Positions 23,445 to 34,963 of a stretch of 64,000 nt of DNA are shown here, piece after piece. This stretch comes from Cryptomeria japonica (lineage: Eukaryota; Streptophyta; Pinopsida; Cupressales; Cupressaceae), in contig NC_081412.1 in assembly GCF_030272615.1 (NCBI RefSeq), positions 687,886,583 through 687,950,582 of the forward strand, given 5' to 3'. Each line of letters starts with the position of its first letter. Position 1 is the first letter of the stretch. The notes beneath the pieces are model-generated. The model saw only the letters and a program-made list of their open reading frames with translations. It had not been told where the DNA came from and ran no database searches. The position numbers and the translations under genes were made by a program.

Positions 23445-24007
23445 TTCCACTTACCGGTGGTAGTGATTCCTTGTCATCTGCATCCTCCAATGCAATCATG
23501 TGGCTTCCTTGTTTGTGTAGCATATCATCAAACAGATACATGTGATCCGGTGTGGCCATGGCACATTCATTGTCAGTCATCTCTTCACATGGTAAGTGCA
23601 TCTGTATCTAGTGGGAGTCCTGTTGTTCTCCATCCACACAACATACCGGTGACTTGTACTTCCTTCTTCTGTGTTTATGTGATTTAGGTAACATTCTGCC
23701 TCTTCATCACAAATAACATACAAGCATCCTACTCATTATCAACACATCACTTACCAGTTGACATACTCTCCTTACCGGTAACTTGTCCATTTCATCCACA
23801 TAATTCAAACACTAACTTGTGTACTAGTGACTCTAGTGATCATTCCTCTGAATGGCATTCTCTTCCTTACCTTACCGGTGTTCTGCAACATAAGGTGATA
23901 TCAAAGATATCTCATCCTGTACTCATCCATGACAGTGTTGCACATACATCTCTTATACCGGTAGTCATCCTATATCGTTTGACATCAATGACAACATAAT
24001 GCCAACA
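23445..24007 (-). repeat. Solo LTR S, second part (its 5'/U3 portion)
   Basis: Ends at 24007 with ...TAATGCCAACA, the complement of a TGTTGGCATTA start. It carries five ACCGGT palindromes, at about 23453, 23645, 23774, 23874 and 23957. Followed at once by TSD ACATT (24008-24012), where C gag resumes. Confidence 0.88.
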
Positions 24008-24012
24008 ACATT

Positions 24013-24710
24013 CGGGCTCTTGAAGAAATTGTAAGTACTTTGTCTGACTCTGAGTATATTGATGTTAATGGATTAGAGACTGCAAATGAGGTATGGGAGA
24101 AATTAAATCTAATGGAGATATCTTGAGAGGAAAATTTGATGATATGAAAATGATTGACGGTGAGAACATAGCTCAATATGGTAAAAGGATTAAGGAAGTT
24201 GTTGGTGGTATAAAGAGTGCCGAAGGTAAGATTGAAGATGATATTGTTGTTAGTAAAATGCTTATAACTCTTTTATCATAGTATTCTATCAGAGTTTCTT
24301 CTATTCAAGAACTGAGATCCATTTCAAATATAAAGTCACTATTGACTCTCTAATTGGAAAGTGAACTACAATTGAGTTAAACGGTTTTGATAATAGTGTT
24401 TCCAAACCTTCTAAATCTGCTTTTAAAGATTCTGTAACTGGTACATCAACAAGGAAAGGAAAAGATGTTTGTCATAATCATGATTGTAGGTCTAGTCATG
24501 GCGGTAGCAGAGGTGATGGTGATGATGACGATCATCTGATGGAACTTGAGGCATTAATGGCTAAAAGATTCCCTAGAGGAACAAGTAAATTACCCTTCAA
24601 GTGTTTCTCTTGTAGTAAAATTGGACACATAGCTACTAACTGACCTAACATTAATAAGAAAGAGAGGTTTAGGATTCGAAGGAAAAGGCAAGAAACATTG
24701 TTATGTTGCA
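24013..24710 (+). pseudogene. C gag, C-terminal part
   Basis: Resumes with RALEEIVSTLSDSEYIDVNG and then the EVWEKLN block of copia gag (24013-24110). The frame shifts near 24110 and again after 24280. The zinc knuckle at about 24601-24645 reads CFSCSKIGHIATN followed by TGA in place of the last Cys. Later frames are heavily broken. Confidence 0.85.
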
Positions 24711-26430
24711 GTGGATGAAGGTGTGACCGATGATGAATCAGAAGAAGATGACAATGACGAGATATTATTTGTTGTTGTGAAGGAGGATCTGACTGATGAG
24801 AAGGCATTAGTGTCTCACATGGATAACAACAATGAATGCATAATAGATAGTGGTTGCTCACACCATATGACCGGTGACAAAAGTAAGTTCTTATCCCTTG
24901 AAGAGTTTGATGGAGGTGTTGTAAGATTTGGTAATAACTCTCCCTGCATGGTTAAAGGTAAAGGTTCAATTTCATTAAATGGGAAGAGTAATGCAAATGA
25001 TGTCTTTTGGGTTGATGGACTAAAACATAACCTCTTGAGTGTTGGACAACTTAATGATAAGGGATATCTACTTGAATTCAAAAGTGGAGTGTGCACGATT
25101 CTTAGAAATAATGGAGAATTTATTGCTACTGAGAAGCAGACTAGAGGTAATCTATTTCATCTAAATACTAATGTAAATGATTGTTTGGTGGCAAAGATTG
25201 AAGACACCTAGTTGTGGCACAAGAGATTTTGTCATGTCAATTTTGACAATTTGATTAAAGTTAGTAAGTCAAGTATTATGAGAGGTTTGCCCCATCTGAA
25301 ACCAAACAATGTGTTATGCAAGGATTGCCAGATGGGTAAGATGACCTCTGTATCTTTTAAGAGTGAGTCTTTCTCTTCAGAGAATATTATTGATTTGGTT
25401 CATATGGATCTTTGTGGTCCTATGAGGACTAAGATCTATTTTGGTGATAAGTATTTTATGATCTTTACTGATGATTATTCCAAAATGATGTGGGTAACTT
25501 TTTTGAGAGAAAAGTCTGAGGCATTCAGTAAGTTCAAAGCATTTAAAGCTCATGTTGAGAAAGATATCGGTAAGAATCTAAAATGTTTGAAATCTGACTG
25601 AGGAGGTGAATTTACTTCTAATGAGTTTGTGAAGTTGTGTGATGAACAGGGAATTAAGAGGTAGATGTCAGCTCCTAGAACTCCACAACAGAATGGGATA
25701 GAAAAGATAATGAATAGAATAGTTGTTGAAGCTGCAAGAACCATGATGATTCAAGGTGAAGTACCAAAGATGTTTTGGAGAGAAGCAGTCAGCACTACTA
25801 TTTATAATTTGAACCAGGTACTTATCAAGAAAGGTAATAACAAAACATGTTATGAATTATGGCATGGAAAGAATCCTAGTGTAAGTTATTTCAAATTTTT
25901 TGGGAGTAAATGTTATATTAAGAGAGATGATTACACTGAAAAGTTTGATGCTAAGTGTGATGAAGATATTTTTCTTGGTTACTCTACAAAGAGAGGCATT
26001 TAAATGTTATAACAAGAGAACTAAGAAGATCATTGAGAGTGCTAATGTGAAGATAGATGAACTCTCTGAGAAATTTGGAGAGACTATAAGATTTGAGCTT
26101 GAGAAAGATGAAGAAAGACTTGTGTTTATAGAAACGGAAGTGTAGAAGACTGATGAGAAAAATGTTGCAGAAATAGGTGCTCAACCGGTAAATGCAGAGA
26201 GTGATGAAGACGATGAAGAATATGAATTAGGAAGCACAACACCGGAACTAGTTATACCAAGGTATGTCAAGCTAAATCACTCAGAAGAATAAATAATTGG
26301 AGATAAAAATGTTGGAGTACAAACAAGGAGGAAAATCAGAGAAAATTCCTGTCTGATTTCTACTATTGAGCCGAAATAGTAAGAGAGGCATTAAATGATG
26401 ATGACTGGATTAATGCAATGAATGAGGAGT
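24711..26430 (+). pseudogene. C protease and integrase
   Basis: Protease [11 protein letters not shown] at about 24847-24880. GAG-pre-integrase with LWHKRFCHV (about 25213) preceded by a TAG where Trp is expected, then CKDCQMGK (about 25320). The integrase core has DLCGP (about 25408) and KSD followed by a TGA (25600). The region of the third catalytic residue is rearranged (GIEKIMNRIV instead of GIAERRNRT). Further TAG stops fall at Gln positions near 25662 and 26143. The 25984-26145 frame overlaps after a one-base shift. Closest relative in the window is A2. Confidence 0.9.
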
Positions 26431-27885
26431 TGGATTAGATAAAGAAGACCAAAACATGGACACTTGTTCCCAGACCGAAAGACAAGAATGTGATTGGCAC
26501 TAAATGGGTCTTTAGAAACAAGTTAAATGAAGAAGGTAAGGTTGTGAGAAATAAAGCAATATTGGTGTGCAAAGGCTATGCACAAGAAGAAGGAGAAGAC
26601 TATGGTGAATCCTTTGTACTTGTGGTGAGATTGGAAGGATGCTTATGTTGCATTTAAAGGATTTAAATTCTATCAGATGGATGTTAAATCAACTTTTCTT
26701 AATGGCATCCTTGAAGAAGAAGTATACATAGAACAACTAAATGGATTTGATTTGTCTGAAGACAAAGATATGGTTTACAAACTACTTAAGGCACTGTATG
26801 GATTGAAGTAGGCGCCAAGAGCATGGTTTGAAAGGTTGCATGCACACCTGATCAAGATAGGATGCAATGTGCCAGTGAGGATGGTAACATATATCTAAAG
26901 ACAGATGGAGAGAAAGTATTGATAGCTGAAGTATTTGTGGATGACATAAGTTTTGGTGGTAATGATGACTTATGCATGGATTTTCTAAGGAGATGAAAAA
27001 GGAATTTGAGATGTCTCTTATTGGTGAAATTAAATTTTTCATTGGGTTGCGAGTCCAACAATTGGATGGTGGATTTTTTATCTATCAGAGTAAGTATGTC
27101 AAAGAGGTATTGAAAACATTTGGCATGGAGGATTATAAACCGGTTGGTACTCTAATGGTGACAGGCTGCAAGTTGTCTAAACAAGATGATTCACCATCTG
27201 TTGATGAGAAAGAACACAGGTCTATGATTGGTAAATTGTATTATGTCGTTCATAGAAGATGAAATATTTCACATGTTGTTGGATTGGTTGAAAGATTTCA
27301 AAAGGATCCCAAGGAGACTCACTTGGTAGCGGTGAAAAGGATATTATGGTACCTGAAAGGCACTGTAGATTATGGTTTATGGTATCCTTATAAAGGAAAT
27401 TTTTCTTTGAATGTGCTTACTGATGCAGATTGGGCAAGCAATGTTGATGACCAAAAAAGAACTACCGATGGAGCTTTTCTTCTTGGAGACAGATTCATTG
27501 CTTGGACAAGTAAGAAGCAAACTTGTGTTTCTCAGTCTACAATAGAGGCAGAGTATGTTGCAGCATCAATGAATTGCACACAGACAATCTGGATGAGACA
27601 TGTGCTTGAAGGATTCAGATTTGATATGTCTGAACCAGAAACTATTTACTGTGATAATACTAGTGCAATTAATATTTTGAAAAATCTATGTTACATGAAA
27701 GAACAAAGCACATATAATTGAAATATCATTTTCTAAGGGAAAGAGTACATGAAAAACAAGTCAGAATGGAGTATGTGACAAGCAAAGAGCAGCTAGCAAA
27801 CATTTTCACAAAACCATTGCTGAAGACAACCTTTGAGTATCTCAGAGGTAAATTAGGGGTCAGACCCCTACTCAAAAAGAACTAG
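26431..27885 (+). pseudogene. C reverse transcriptase and RNase H
   Basis: RT starts with the WTLVPRP-like block and [13 protein letters not shown] (about 26500-26540), then several shifts and a deletion near 26640. GLK-stop-APRAW near 26805 has TAG for the usual Gln; the active-site strand near 26930-26960 reads FVDDISFGG. RNase H (27284-27721) keeps TDADWAS and IEAEY, so its catalytic residues are intact, unlike B. A shift near 27700 precedes the last block KYHFLRERV ... SKEQLANIFTK, ending at TAG 27883-27885. Confidence 0.9.
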
Positions 27886-28257
27886 AATGCAAGATGCATC
27901 AATCTAGTGGGCATATTGACTATTTTTCACTTTGGATTGATGAGATGGACGCTACTCCGTAGGGGGAACAACTTAGATGAGTTTGCAGACATGTTGAAGA
28001 CACCAACAACAAATTTGATGATTTGTGATGCTTATCCACCTTTGTCATTGTTGTCAAAGGGGAATAAGAAATATGATTAGTCATAAGAGAAGAAATATTA
28101 TCAGGAGGAGAAGATGTGTAATTAAAGATAAATTGTAACTGATAGATGAGGTGCAACAAAGAAGAGTAGAGTTGCAGAGAAGGTCTAGAACAAAGCGGAA
28201 CAATATGAGTTGAGTATGTTGATGTTTAGTGTTGCCATCAATGCCAAAGGGGGAGAT
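27886..28257 (+). other. C 3' untranslated region and polypurine tract
   Basis: Functional tract AAAGGGGGAGAT at 28246-28257. An upstream purine run TCAAAGGGGAATAAG lies at about 28045-28070. No gene seen. Confidence 0.85.
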
Positions 28258-28844
28258 TGTTGGCATGTTTGGCATAACTGATATAGATGGACAATGATGA
28301 CTGAACCAGTACAAGACTATTTGAGATGACATTGTGATGAAGAGATTGAGATTGCATGATGGATGACTCGAATTAGTTATTTGTGTTGTCATTGCTGGCA
28401 ACTAATGTTTATTCATGTCTATTGATGTTTACTTATGTTGTATTGTGTCATCTAACTCTTTTGGTCTACCAGAGAGAGATTACAGATAAAGAATCAAGAA
28501 ATTGAGAATTAGGACCTTAACCGGTAAATGAGGAAATATTTTGATTGTATCTGGAAATTGGTGATGATTGAGGCTTTGTGGTTTTGAATGTAAGTTTCTA
28601 TCATTATAACATGTATCTGACTGGAACTGCATCATGTTGTGACAACCAGAATTTATGCTTATAATTTCTATCAAGTTTTTGCCAGAGTTTAATAAGGGTT
28701 TAAGGATTGGTAAAGAATTCTCTTGGCCTGTAATGATTTTTGGTTTTGTGGTGATCTACATCAAGTTCACATGTTGATGATAACACATCACAAATCACAT
28801 GATATGTTTGAAAGATGTTTTGGTGCATTTGGAGAGCGAATTTC
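28258..28844 (+). repeat. C 3' LTR, first part
   Basis: Begins TGTTGGCATGTTTGGC just after the polypurine tract. Interrupted by D at 28844; the remainder is 56227-56727. Joined length about 1,088 bp. The last five bases (ATTTC, 28840-28844) are the TSD of D. Confidence 0.9.
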
Positions 28845-29769
28845 TGTTGGCAATTAACACTTTATTGGTTGGTTTCACTATGTTGTCATTGATGGCAACA
28901 TTATTTTGGGTTTCGACTTCATACGGTGTACCGACAGACACTTCATAGATTCTAAACCAACACCAACACTGATAGGACAAAAGATTTCTTTGGTCAGCGG
29001 CAATGCAGGTCGACATGGTATAGTAAAGGTTATCGGTATTGGAGGCCAACACATCTTGGATCCGGCATCGACAATTTGTTTTAATGTTTATATATCTATT
29101 TTATCTGACCAACATGTAATCTAATATTGTATATATCTTTGTAAGCCGACATAAGGCATAAAAGTTGTATAGGGTGTATAGGTCAGTTTGATAGATCATT
29201 TTGTGATATAGATGGATGTGACTTAGGATGGATATGAAAATGTAATATGATGCGAAATTACTCTAAGAGACTATGTATGTGAGAAATTTATTGTAAGGGT
29301 TATTCTGGTAAAGGGGTTTAGGGTTTTAATCGGAAAAGATAGAGCTTAAATTGGAACTGTATTCTAGCATAAGAGATGCTATCTTAGCAGTTCACACTTC
29401 TTCGGATTGTTGTCTGGAATTTTATGTAGTCAGTGAGGCTCCTATTGTGATTGAGCAGTGTGCTCTAGGCTGTAAGCCTTCTTGCAAGTGCAGGCCCCTC
29501 ATATATTGTAATATCTTTTCATATGACCAGTTGATTGATATTGTGGGTCACAAATCCCACCATGGTTTTTCCTCTTCGAGGTTTTCCACGTATAAATCTA
29601 TGTGTTATGATTCTCATTTATGTGTTTGGCTTATTGGTTGCTTTACTTCTTTCAATTCTGTTTATACCGGTATACTGGTTGGTGTATGAATGTTTTGTTA
29701 AGGCTAAAATCTACTATTCTGGTATAACACTGATTCACCCCCCCCTCTCAGTGTTATTGGTTTCCAACA
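28845..29769 (+). repeat. D 5' LTR
   Basis: TGTTGGCAATTAACAC...GGTTTCCAACA, with the hairpin GTGGG (29543-29547) ... CCCAC (29556-29560), a T-rich tail, TTCCACGT and the C-rich block near 29737-29748. Confidence 0.95.
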
Positions 29770-29771
29770 AT

Positions 29772-29783
29772 TGGTATCAGAGC
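29772..29783 (+). other. D primer-binding site, tRNA-iMet
   Basis: TGGTATCAGAGC, two bases after the LTR. Confidence 0.95.
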
Positions 29784-29843
29784 CTTGTGCCTCGGAGGAA
29801 GTTTAACAACTTGAGGAAGATCCTGAAACCAAAATCATTAAAT

Positions 29844-29942
29844 ATGGCTTTGGAGAAGCAACTTGAGATGGCACTTGAAGATTATGATGCTGAGAGATTG
29901 AAGAACTTAAAGCTACAAGATGAGTTGAATATTTACAACTAG
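29844..29942 (+). pseudogene. D gag-like protein, N-terminus
   Basis: ATG at 29844, about 60 bases after the primer site. The 32 visible residues begin MALEKQLEMALEDYDAERLK and are charged and helical, suggesting a coiled coil. The reading ends at TAG 29940, at or next to the junction with block E. The gene most likely resumes at 41172 with more coiled-coil sequence. No copia UBN2 motif is visible in this fragment. Confidence 0.65.
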
Positions 29943-32900
29943 GACACTCATAATTAATTCTTTCTCAAGGAAAGCAACAAGTTTATAAGGTAATGCCTTT
30001 ATAGTTCCTATCATAGGAACTTCTCTTGAATCCATAGCACAACATCTTCCATGAGGAGTATCTACTTTCAAACCCATGGACTGCATTATCCTTACATGCA
30101 TGACATTATTTGAGGCCCCAAAATCAATCATACAATTCTTTAAGACTCCTCCATTTATAATGACACTCAGAAAGAAAGGGTCTACATTGTCAAGGCTCTC
30201 ACCTATTGTATCTTAAAGACAAATATGGGGAATCTGAGAAACCATTCCCTCTAACTCTCTATCCTTTGTTTCATTTTTAATCATTTGTTCCTTTACTGTA
30301 TGAGATACATTCTCATTTTCAATTTCAACAGAATGAGAAACACCTTTGGCCCAAGCCATGGCTTTCTCCCTATGCTCTTCAATTATTAACATCTCTTGCA
30401 AAGGAACCTTAACTGTAATTTGAGAAAGCAACTGAAGCATATCCACAGGTGCATAATTTGGTAATTCAAGTGACATACCTGATTGTTCTTCATATTTCTT
30501 TGGTTTGTTGCCTTCAATATTTTGTGCTTTCTGCAAGTCTCCTTCAGTGAGCGAAGCAGATTTTTCAACCATCTTTGCTTTCATCTTAGGTGGAGAAGTT
30601 TTTTCAATAGGTTTTACAACCTCTACTTTCTTAGCCCACTCCTTTCTCTTGACCTCCTTAATTTGGATTGCATCTTTTCCTAATTTATCCCCCTTGACCT
30701 CTTTGCCTTTATTTTTTAACTCTTTGACAAATAAACCTGAAGGCTTTCCCTAGTCTTCACCCACAATCATGTTTCTCAATTGATAGTTACTTTTTACCTG
30801 AGCTACCATAGCATCTTTTATTTTGGCAATCTCTTCATCTGAGGGTTGTCTCAAGGACACAAAACTCTCACCTTTTTCAACATTACACATTCGGTCATCA
30901 ACAGATAATTCTTCATCAGAAAAAACTTGTTGATGATATGTTTCACTTATTTGCCTTTGATTATCTATATCAAAGTCATGAGTTTCAATGTTAGAAGAAT
31001 ATTCTGATTCTCCAAGACAAGAAGAAATCATAAGACAATCAACATTGTCACCTTCAAAGGTTTCTTCCTCTTCTTCTTGTGTCTCATCCTTGGCAGAAAT
31101 AAACTGTGCTACAACACAATATTCAGGTGAGTGAGGTGATTGACAAGCAACACACCAAGGAGTATCTTCCACCATGTTCACTGTATGTTTTTGCAATGAG
31201 TCAGGAGTTTGTTGTTCTTGTTTACCCTTTGCTACTGAAAAGGATTTCCATCCTTCCAATTTGTATTGTAAGTATAATCTTGCAATTTTGGTGGTCTACT
31301 AAATTTATTAAACTATGTCTTTTTTGGTATAGAAATCTTCTCATTTTTTGCCATAGTCAATTTCAAATCCTTCAAGGTATTTAGAACCTTGTCCATCTTT
31401 CTCTTTAGCTTTTGCACCTAAAGACTTTTCGACTTTATCTTTGGCATTCTTAAAAAATCTAGGATCATCTCTCCTTCCGAGCTTACCTGAAGCTCTTCTA
31501 TTTCCTTTAACATTTATAGCTATCCTAAATGCATCTCTCAGAGTTTGAGGATCCTTATCTCTAAGGATATATGCCATTTTTGCATCAAATGCATTCATAT
31601 ATGTGGTCAGACAAACATTATCATCCAACCTTAAAACTTGAAACAACTTATGCATAGCTTTCTGAAATCTGATATTGAAATCAGACACATCCTCGTTCAA
31701 TGACTTTTTAATGTTATTAAACTCATTTAACATGAAGTTGGGATTTGTTTTGTCACCATACTGCTCCTTAAAAAATCTCTCAAATTCTTCCCAGGAATTA
31801 ATACTTGCAGTTGGCAATCCTCTATAGCAATCCCTGTCATCCTTTGTCAGAGATTGCACAAATAATTCCATAACCACATCCTCATGCTCCACCTCATAGT
31901 CATTCAACTTATTAGTGAATTCCCTTAGGTGTTCCTCGCTAGTTATAGTATTATTTCCTGCAAATTTACTAAATATATCCCTTAAATCATTTGGGATAAC
32001 ATTGGGATATCCTGGGATCCCATCAAAATGTAATTGCCTACATCTCTCTAGGTGAATAGGTCTTCTTTGAAATTACCCTGCTGCAACTTGTCCTGCAACA
32101 TTTGTTGTGGTATTAGCTGTAATAGCATCTATTTTGGTGCTAACCCCTGTAGCTGTATTAAAATGTTTAGAAAATTGGGGTTGATTACTATTTTGAGTAG
32201 TCGCTTGACTTTTTTGCCCAATAACTAGGATTCTAGTGTTCTAAGTATCTTGGACATTTTGGGCTGGAACACTCGCAATAACATTTGGTGTTGTAGAAGA
32301 AACAACCTGAGTTTTGGATGGGCCAACAATGAAAAAAACACTGTTTAATGTTGACAACTTGAGGAAATCAATTTTCCTTTTCATCTCTTCATTTGAGGCT
32401 TCCATTTCAACTCTCTTCAACTCTTTTGCAAGTGTTTCATTTTCTATTCTAGCTGTTTCTAGCTCAATGTCAATTTGGGATAACTTTAAACTTAGATCAG
32501 GGATAGTCGAAGATTTTCTATCATCTATCTTAACACCAGATATCTTTTGTTTTCCTTTATCCAGGTCTAATTTAGGAATTTGAATATTTGGCTGACTAAG
32601 ATCTACTAACCTCTGGTTATCCATATTACTCTTAGCCTTTTCCTTTATGACATTTTCAGATTTCTTATCTAAAATCTCTCTTAAAACAGGGCCCTCAATA
32701 CTAGGCTTACCATTTTCTTGAGCCAATGCTTTTAGTGTTGCTAATTGTCTTATCAGACCATCTCTCTCTATCAGGACTCTAATAACTTTAGATTCCTTTT
32801 CCTTTTCTCTTTTACTTCTCAAATCTATCTGTTCTTGTAGATCTCTTCTCAATGTATCTATGTCTCCAAAAACTTCTTCTGGATCTGGTAAAGTTATCTC

Positions 32901-33371
32901 AAATCTGAAAGTATCATCTAAATCAATCAAGTTCACATTATCTTGTTCTCGTACTGACTCATAACCATGAGAAAAATTTGTTGTGAGACCTGGAGGAGGA
33001 GGTACACCAATAGAATTTTCGCTTTGATGACTTCTACTTCTACTCTAACGTCTTGTCTTTTCTGAATACTAAACTTGAGTACATTATTTTCTTTGTGGTT
33101 GCATTTCTTCTTGAACAGGTGTATCAAATAAAGAATTGAAAAATCCTAAACTATCTGATTCAGAACTTTTAGGAGATGATGCATGAACCTTAGGAACGTG
33201 ATTTAATTGTGACTTACTTGCATTCTTGTGCTGAGGCTTCCATGATGAGGGAATGATGCTTGTATCTGCATTTCTCCTTGTTCCTTGTCTCTGTGGAGCT
33301 CCGTGAAGCTCTTCCAACTTTTCTTTAGGATGCAGCCTCATGTAACCTCCGGTGTTCTTTGATTTACTCAT
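29943..33371 (-). pseudogene. E gag and protease, Ty3/gypsy (Tat/Ogre-like)
   Basis: One minus-strand frame from an ATG at 33371 to the break at about 29943, about 1,140 codons with in-frame stops only. Order: N-terminal tail (MSKSKNTGGYMRLHPKEKLE), a long charged coiled coil (about 32936-32400), a gag capsid domain (31907-31400: ELFVQSLTKDDRDCYRGLP, WEEFERFFKEQYGDK, LNEFNNIKK), a CCHC-like knuckle WCVACQSPHSPEYC (about 31130-31170), a Lys/Glu linker, then a retropepsin segment IDFGASNNVMHV (about 30095-30130; family D-S-G, here D-F-G). It is cut inside the protease region. RT, RNase H and integrase are absent. Confidence 0.85.
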
Positions 33372-33712
33372 AGTAGGAGAGTCCTTCAAAGATTTGTTAG
33401 AATTATTCAAAAATATATGCACTGGCATAGAAACCTCAGAGTCGCCACCCAAATTGCTTTGGGATATCAAATAATACACTGCTTGATAATCCTTGAAAGA
33501 AATGTGTGAACCTTGTTCACAAATCGGAATATCTTTCTCACAAAAACATAGAGCACCTTTTTCACAGGAAAACATGAACCAAAAACACAGAACCACAAGC
33601 TCAACCATCAAATCATAGAGATACTATGAAAACCTCTACTGTATTTTAAAACAAAACCTCTACTGTATTTTAAAACAAAACCTCTTTAACCAGAGACTCT
33701 TTACCATTCATA

Positions 33713-33730
33713 TCCCCAACAGAGTCGTCA
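33713..33730 (-). other. E primer-binding site, tRNA-Arg type
   Basis: The minus strand reads TGACGACTCTGTTGGGGA, two transitions from the TGGCGACTCTGCTGGGGA type used by Tat/Ogre gypsy elements (from family knowledge). It lies directly downstream of the LTR end. Confidence 0.7.
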
Positions 33731-33735
33731 TTTTT

Positions 33736-34773
33736 TGTTGGCGCCCAAAAACGGGTTTACACTGACACAAGGCAAAGACCAAGTTGTTTTCTTCTAAAAT
33801 GTCTATGGAAAGCCACTTCCAACTATCAATATTCTTCAAACTTGGACCAACAATAACAAGGATACAAGATCCTTCTGCACTTTAGGCTCTACAAGACTAG
33901 GGAGGGTGATCCCCATGCCAATTTGTGATTTCTACGCCACACTCATAAATTATACATGAAAAAAAGTAGACAATCTCATACAAAAACTCAACAAAAAGGG
34001 AGAATGCTCAGGAATGGCAAATTCCTCAGTGATCCTCAACCAGTTTGGAGCATGAGATGATTAAAACATATGACAACATTCATGTAAATGAAAATATTCT
34101 GATATTCAATGGGTTATAGATAACCAGTGGCGATTCCAAACAAATAATCAACACTAAGGCATTCACTTAGCTATGATCATTGCCTTATTCCATTGGGTAC
34201 ATGAATTCATACTGCATTTCTGATATAATTTATCTAACAACATATAACCTAAGATAATATTGCTTTGGAATCTTATCTTATTCACAATCCCAATCCAGAA
34301 CTACTTATCAAAATCCTTGATCAAAATCCCTGCAAATATCCCTACCACTCAACAATTTTATTCAAGCATTTAATTAGCTAGACCAAAGCACGAACCAAAA
34401 ATGCATACACCACAACAGTGCAACAAATGATAAAATCCTTGATAATATCCATTCAAAACATGATAGAACAATACACTGGAGAGAAGTGGGTTTGAATTAT
34501 ATAGCTATTGAATAATTAAGCTGTCTCTTTAAGAATACAATTCATACATAAATCCTTCAAGAACCTACAAAATTATAGACACAAGACTCTTTCTATTTTA
34601 CTCTGTAAAATAACCTTTTACAACTTTTTGTTTCACCTAGAATTTGCTATTTGGAAATAAAAATTCGGAACACTCAAGGGACCAAAAATCCTAACCCTGT
34701 CTCATTGCCCTGAATTCCCTTTTATAAAAAACAAGGGATCAAACAAGCTTTAGGCTAGAGGAGACACCTGTCA
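33736..34773 (-). repeat. Candidate E LTR
   Basis: On the minus strand it ends ...GGGCGCCAACA at 33736, just before the primer site. A start at TGACAGGTGTCTCC (34773) is my best guess. A TATA-like TTTATAAAAGGG lies at about 34720-34732 in the expected sense. No second copy is in the window, so the outer limit is uncertain. Confidence 0.55.
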
Positions 34774-34963
34774 TCTCAAAATGATTACACATAATTACAT
34801 TCTGTTATACAAACATTCATCCTTGAACTCGCTTATGCAGGATCAAAGTATGCGGCCATCCTCTTCAAAACTCATGATGAAAATTACCATCATTTCTGTT
34901 ATACAGTTGCAAAAATATCTGCCACTAGAAGACAAAAATAGTTATGCAAACTGTTTAAAACCT

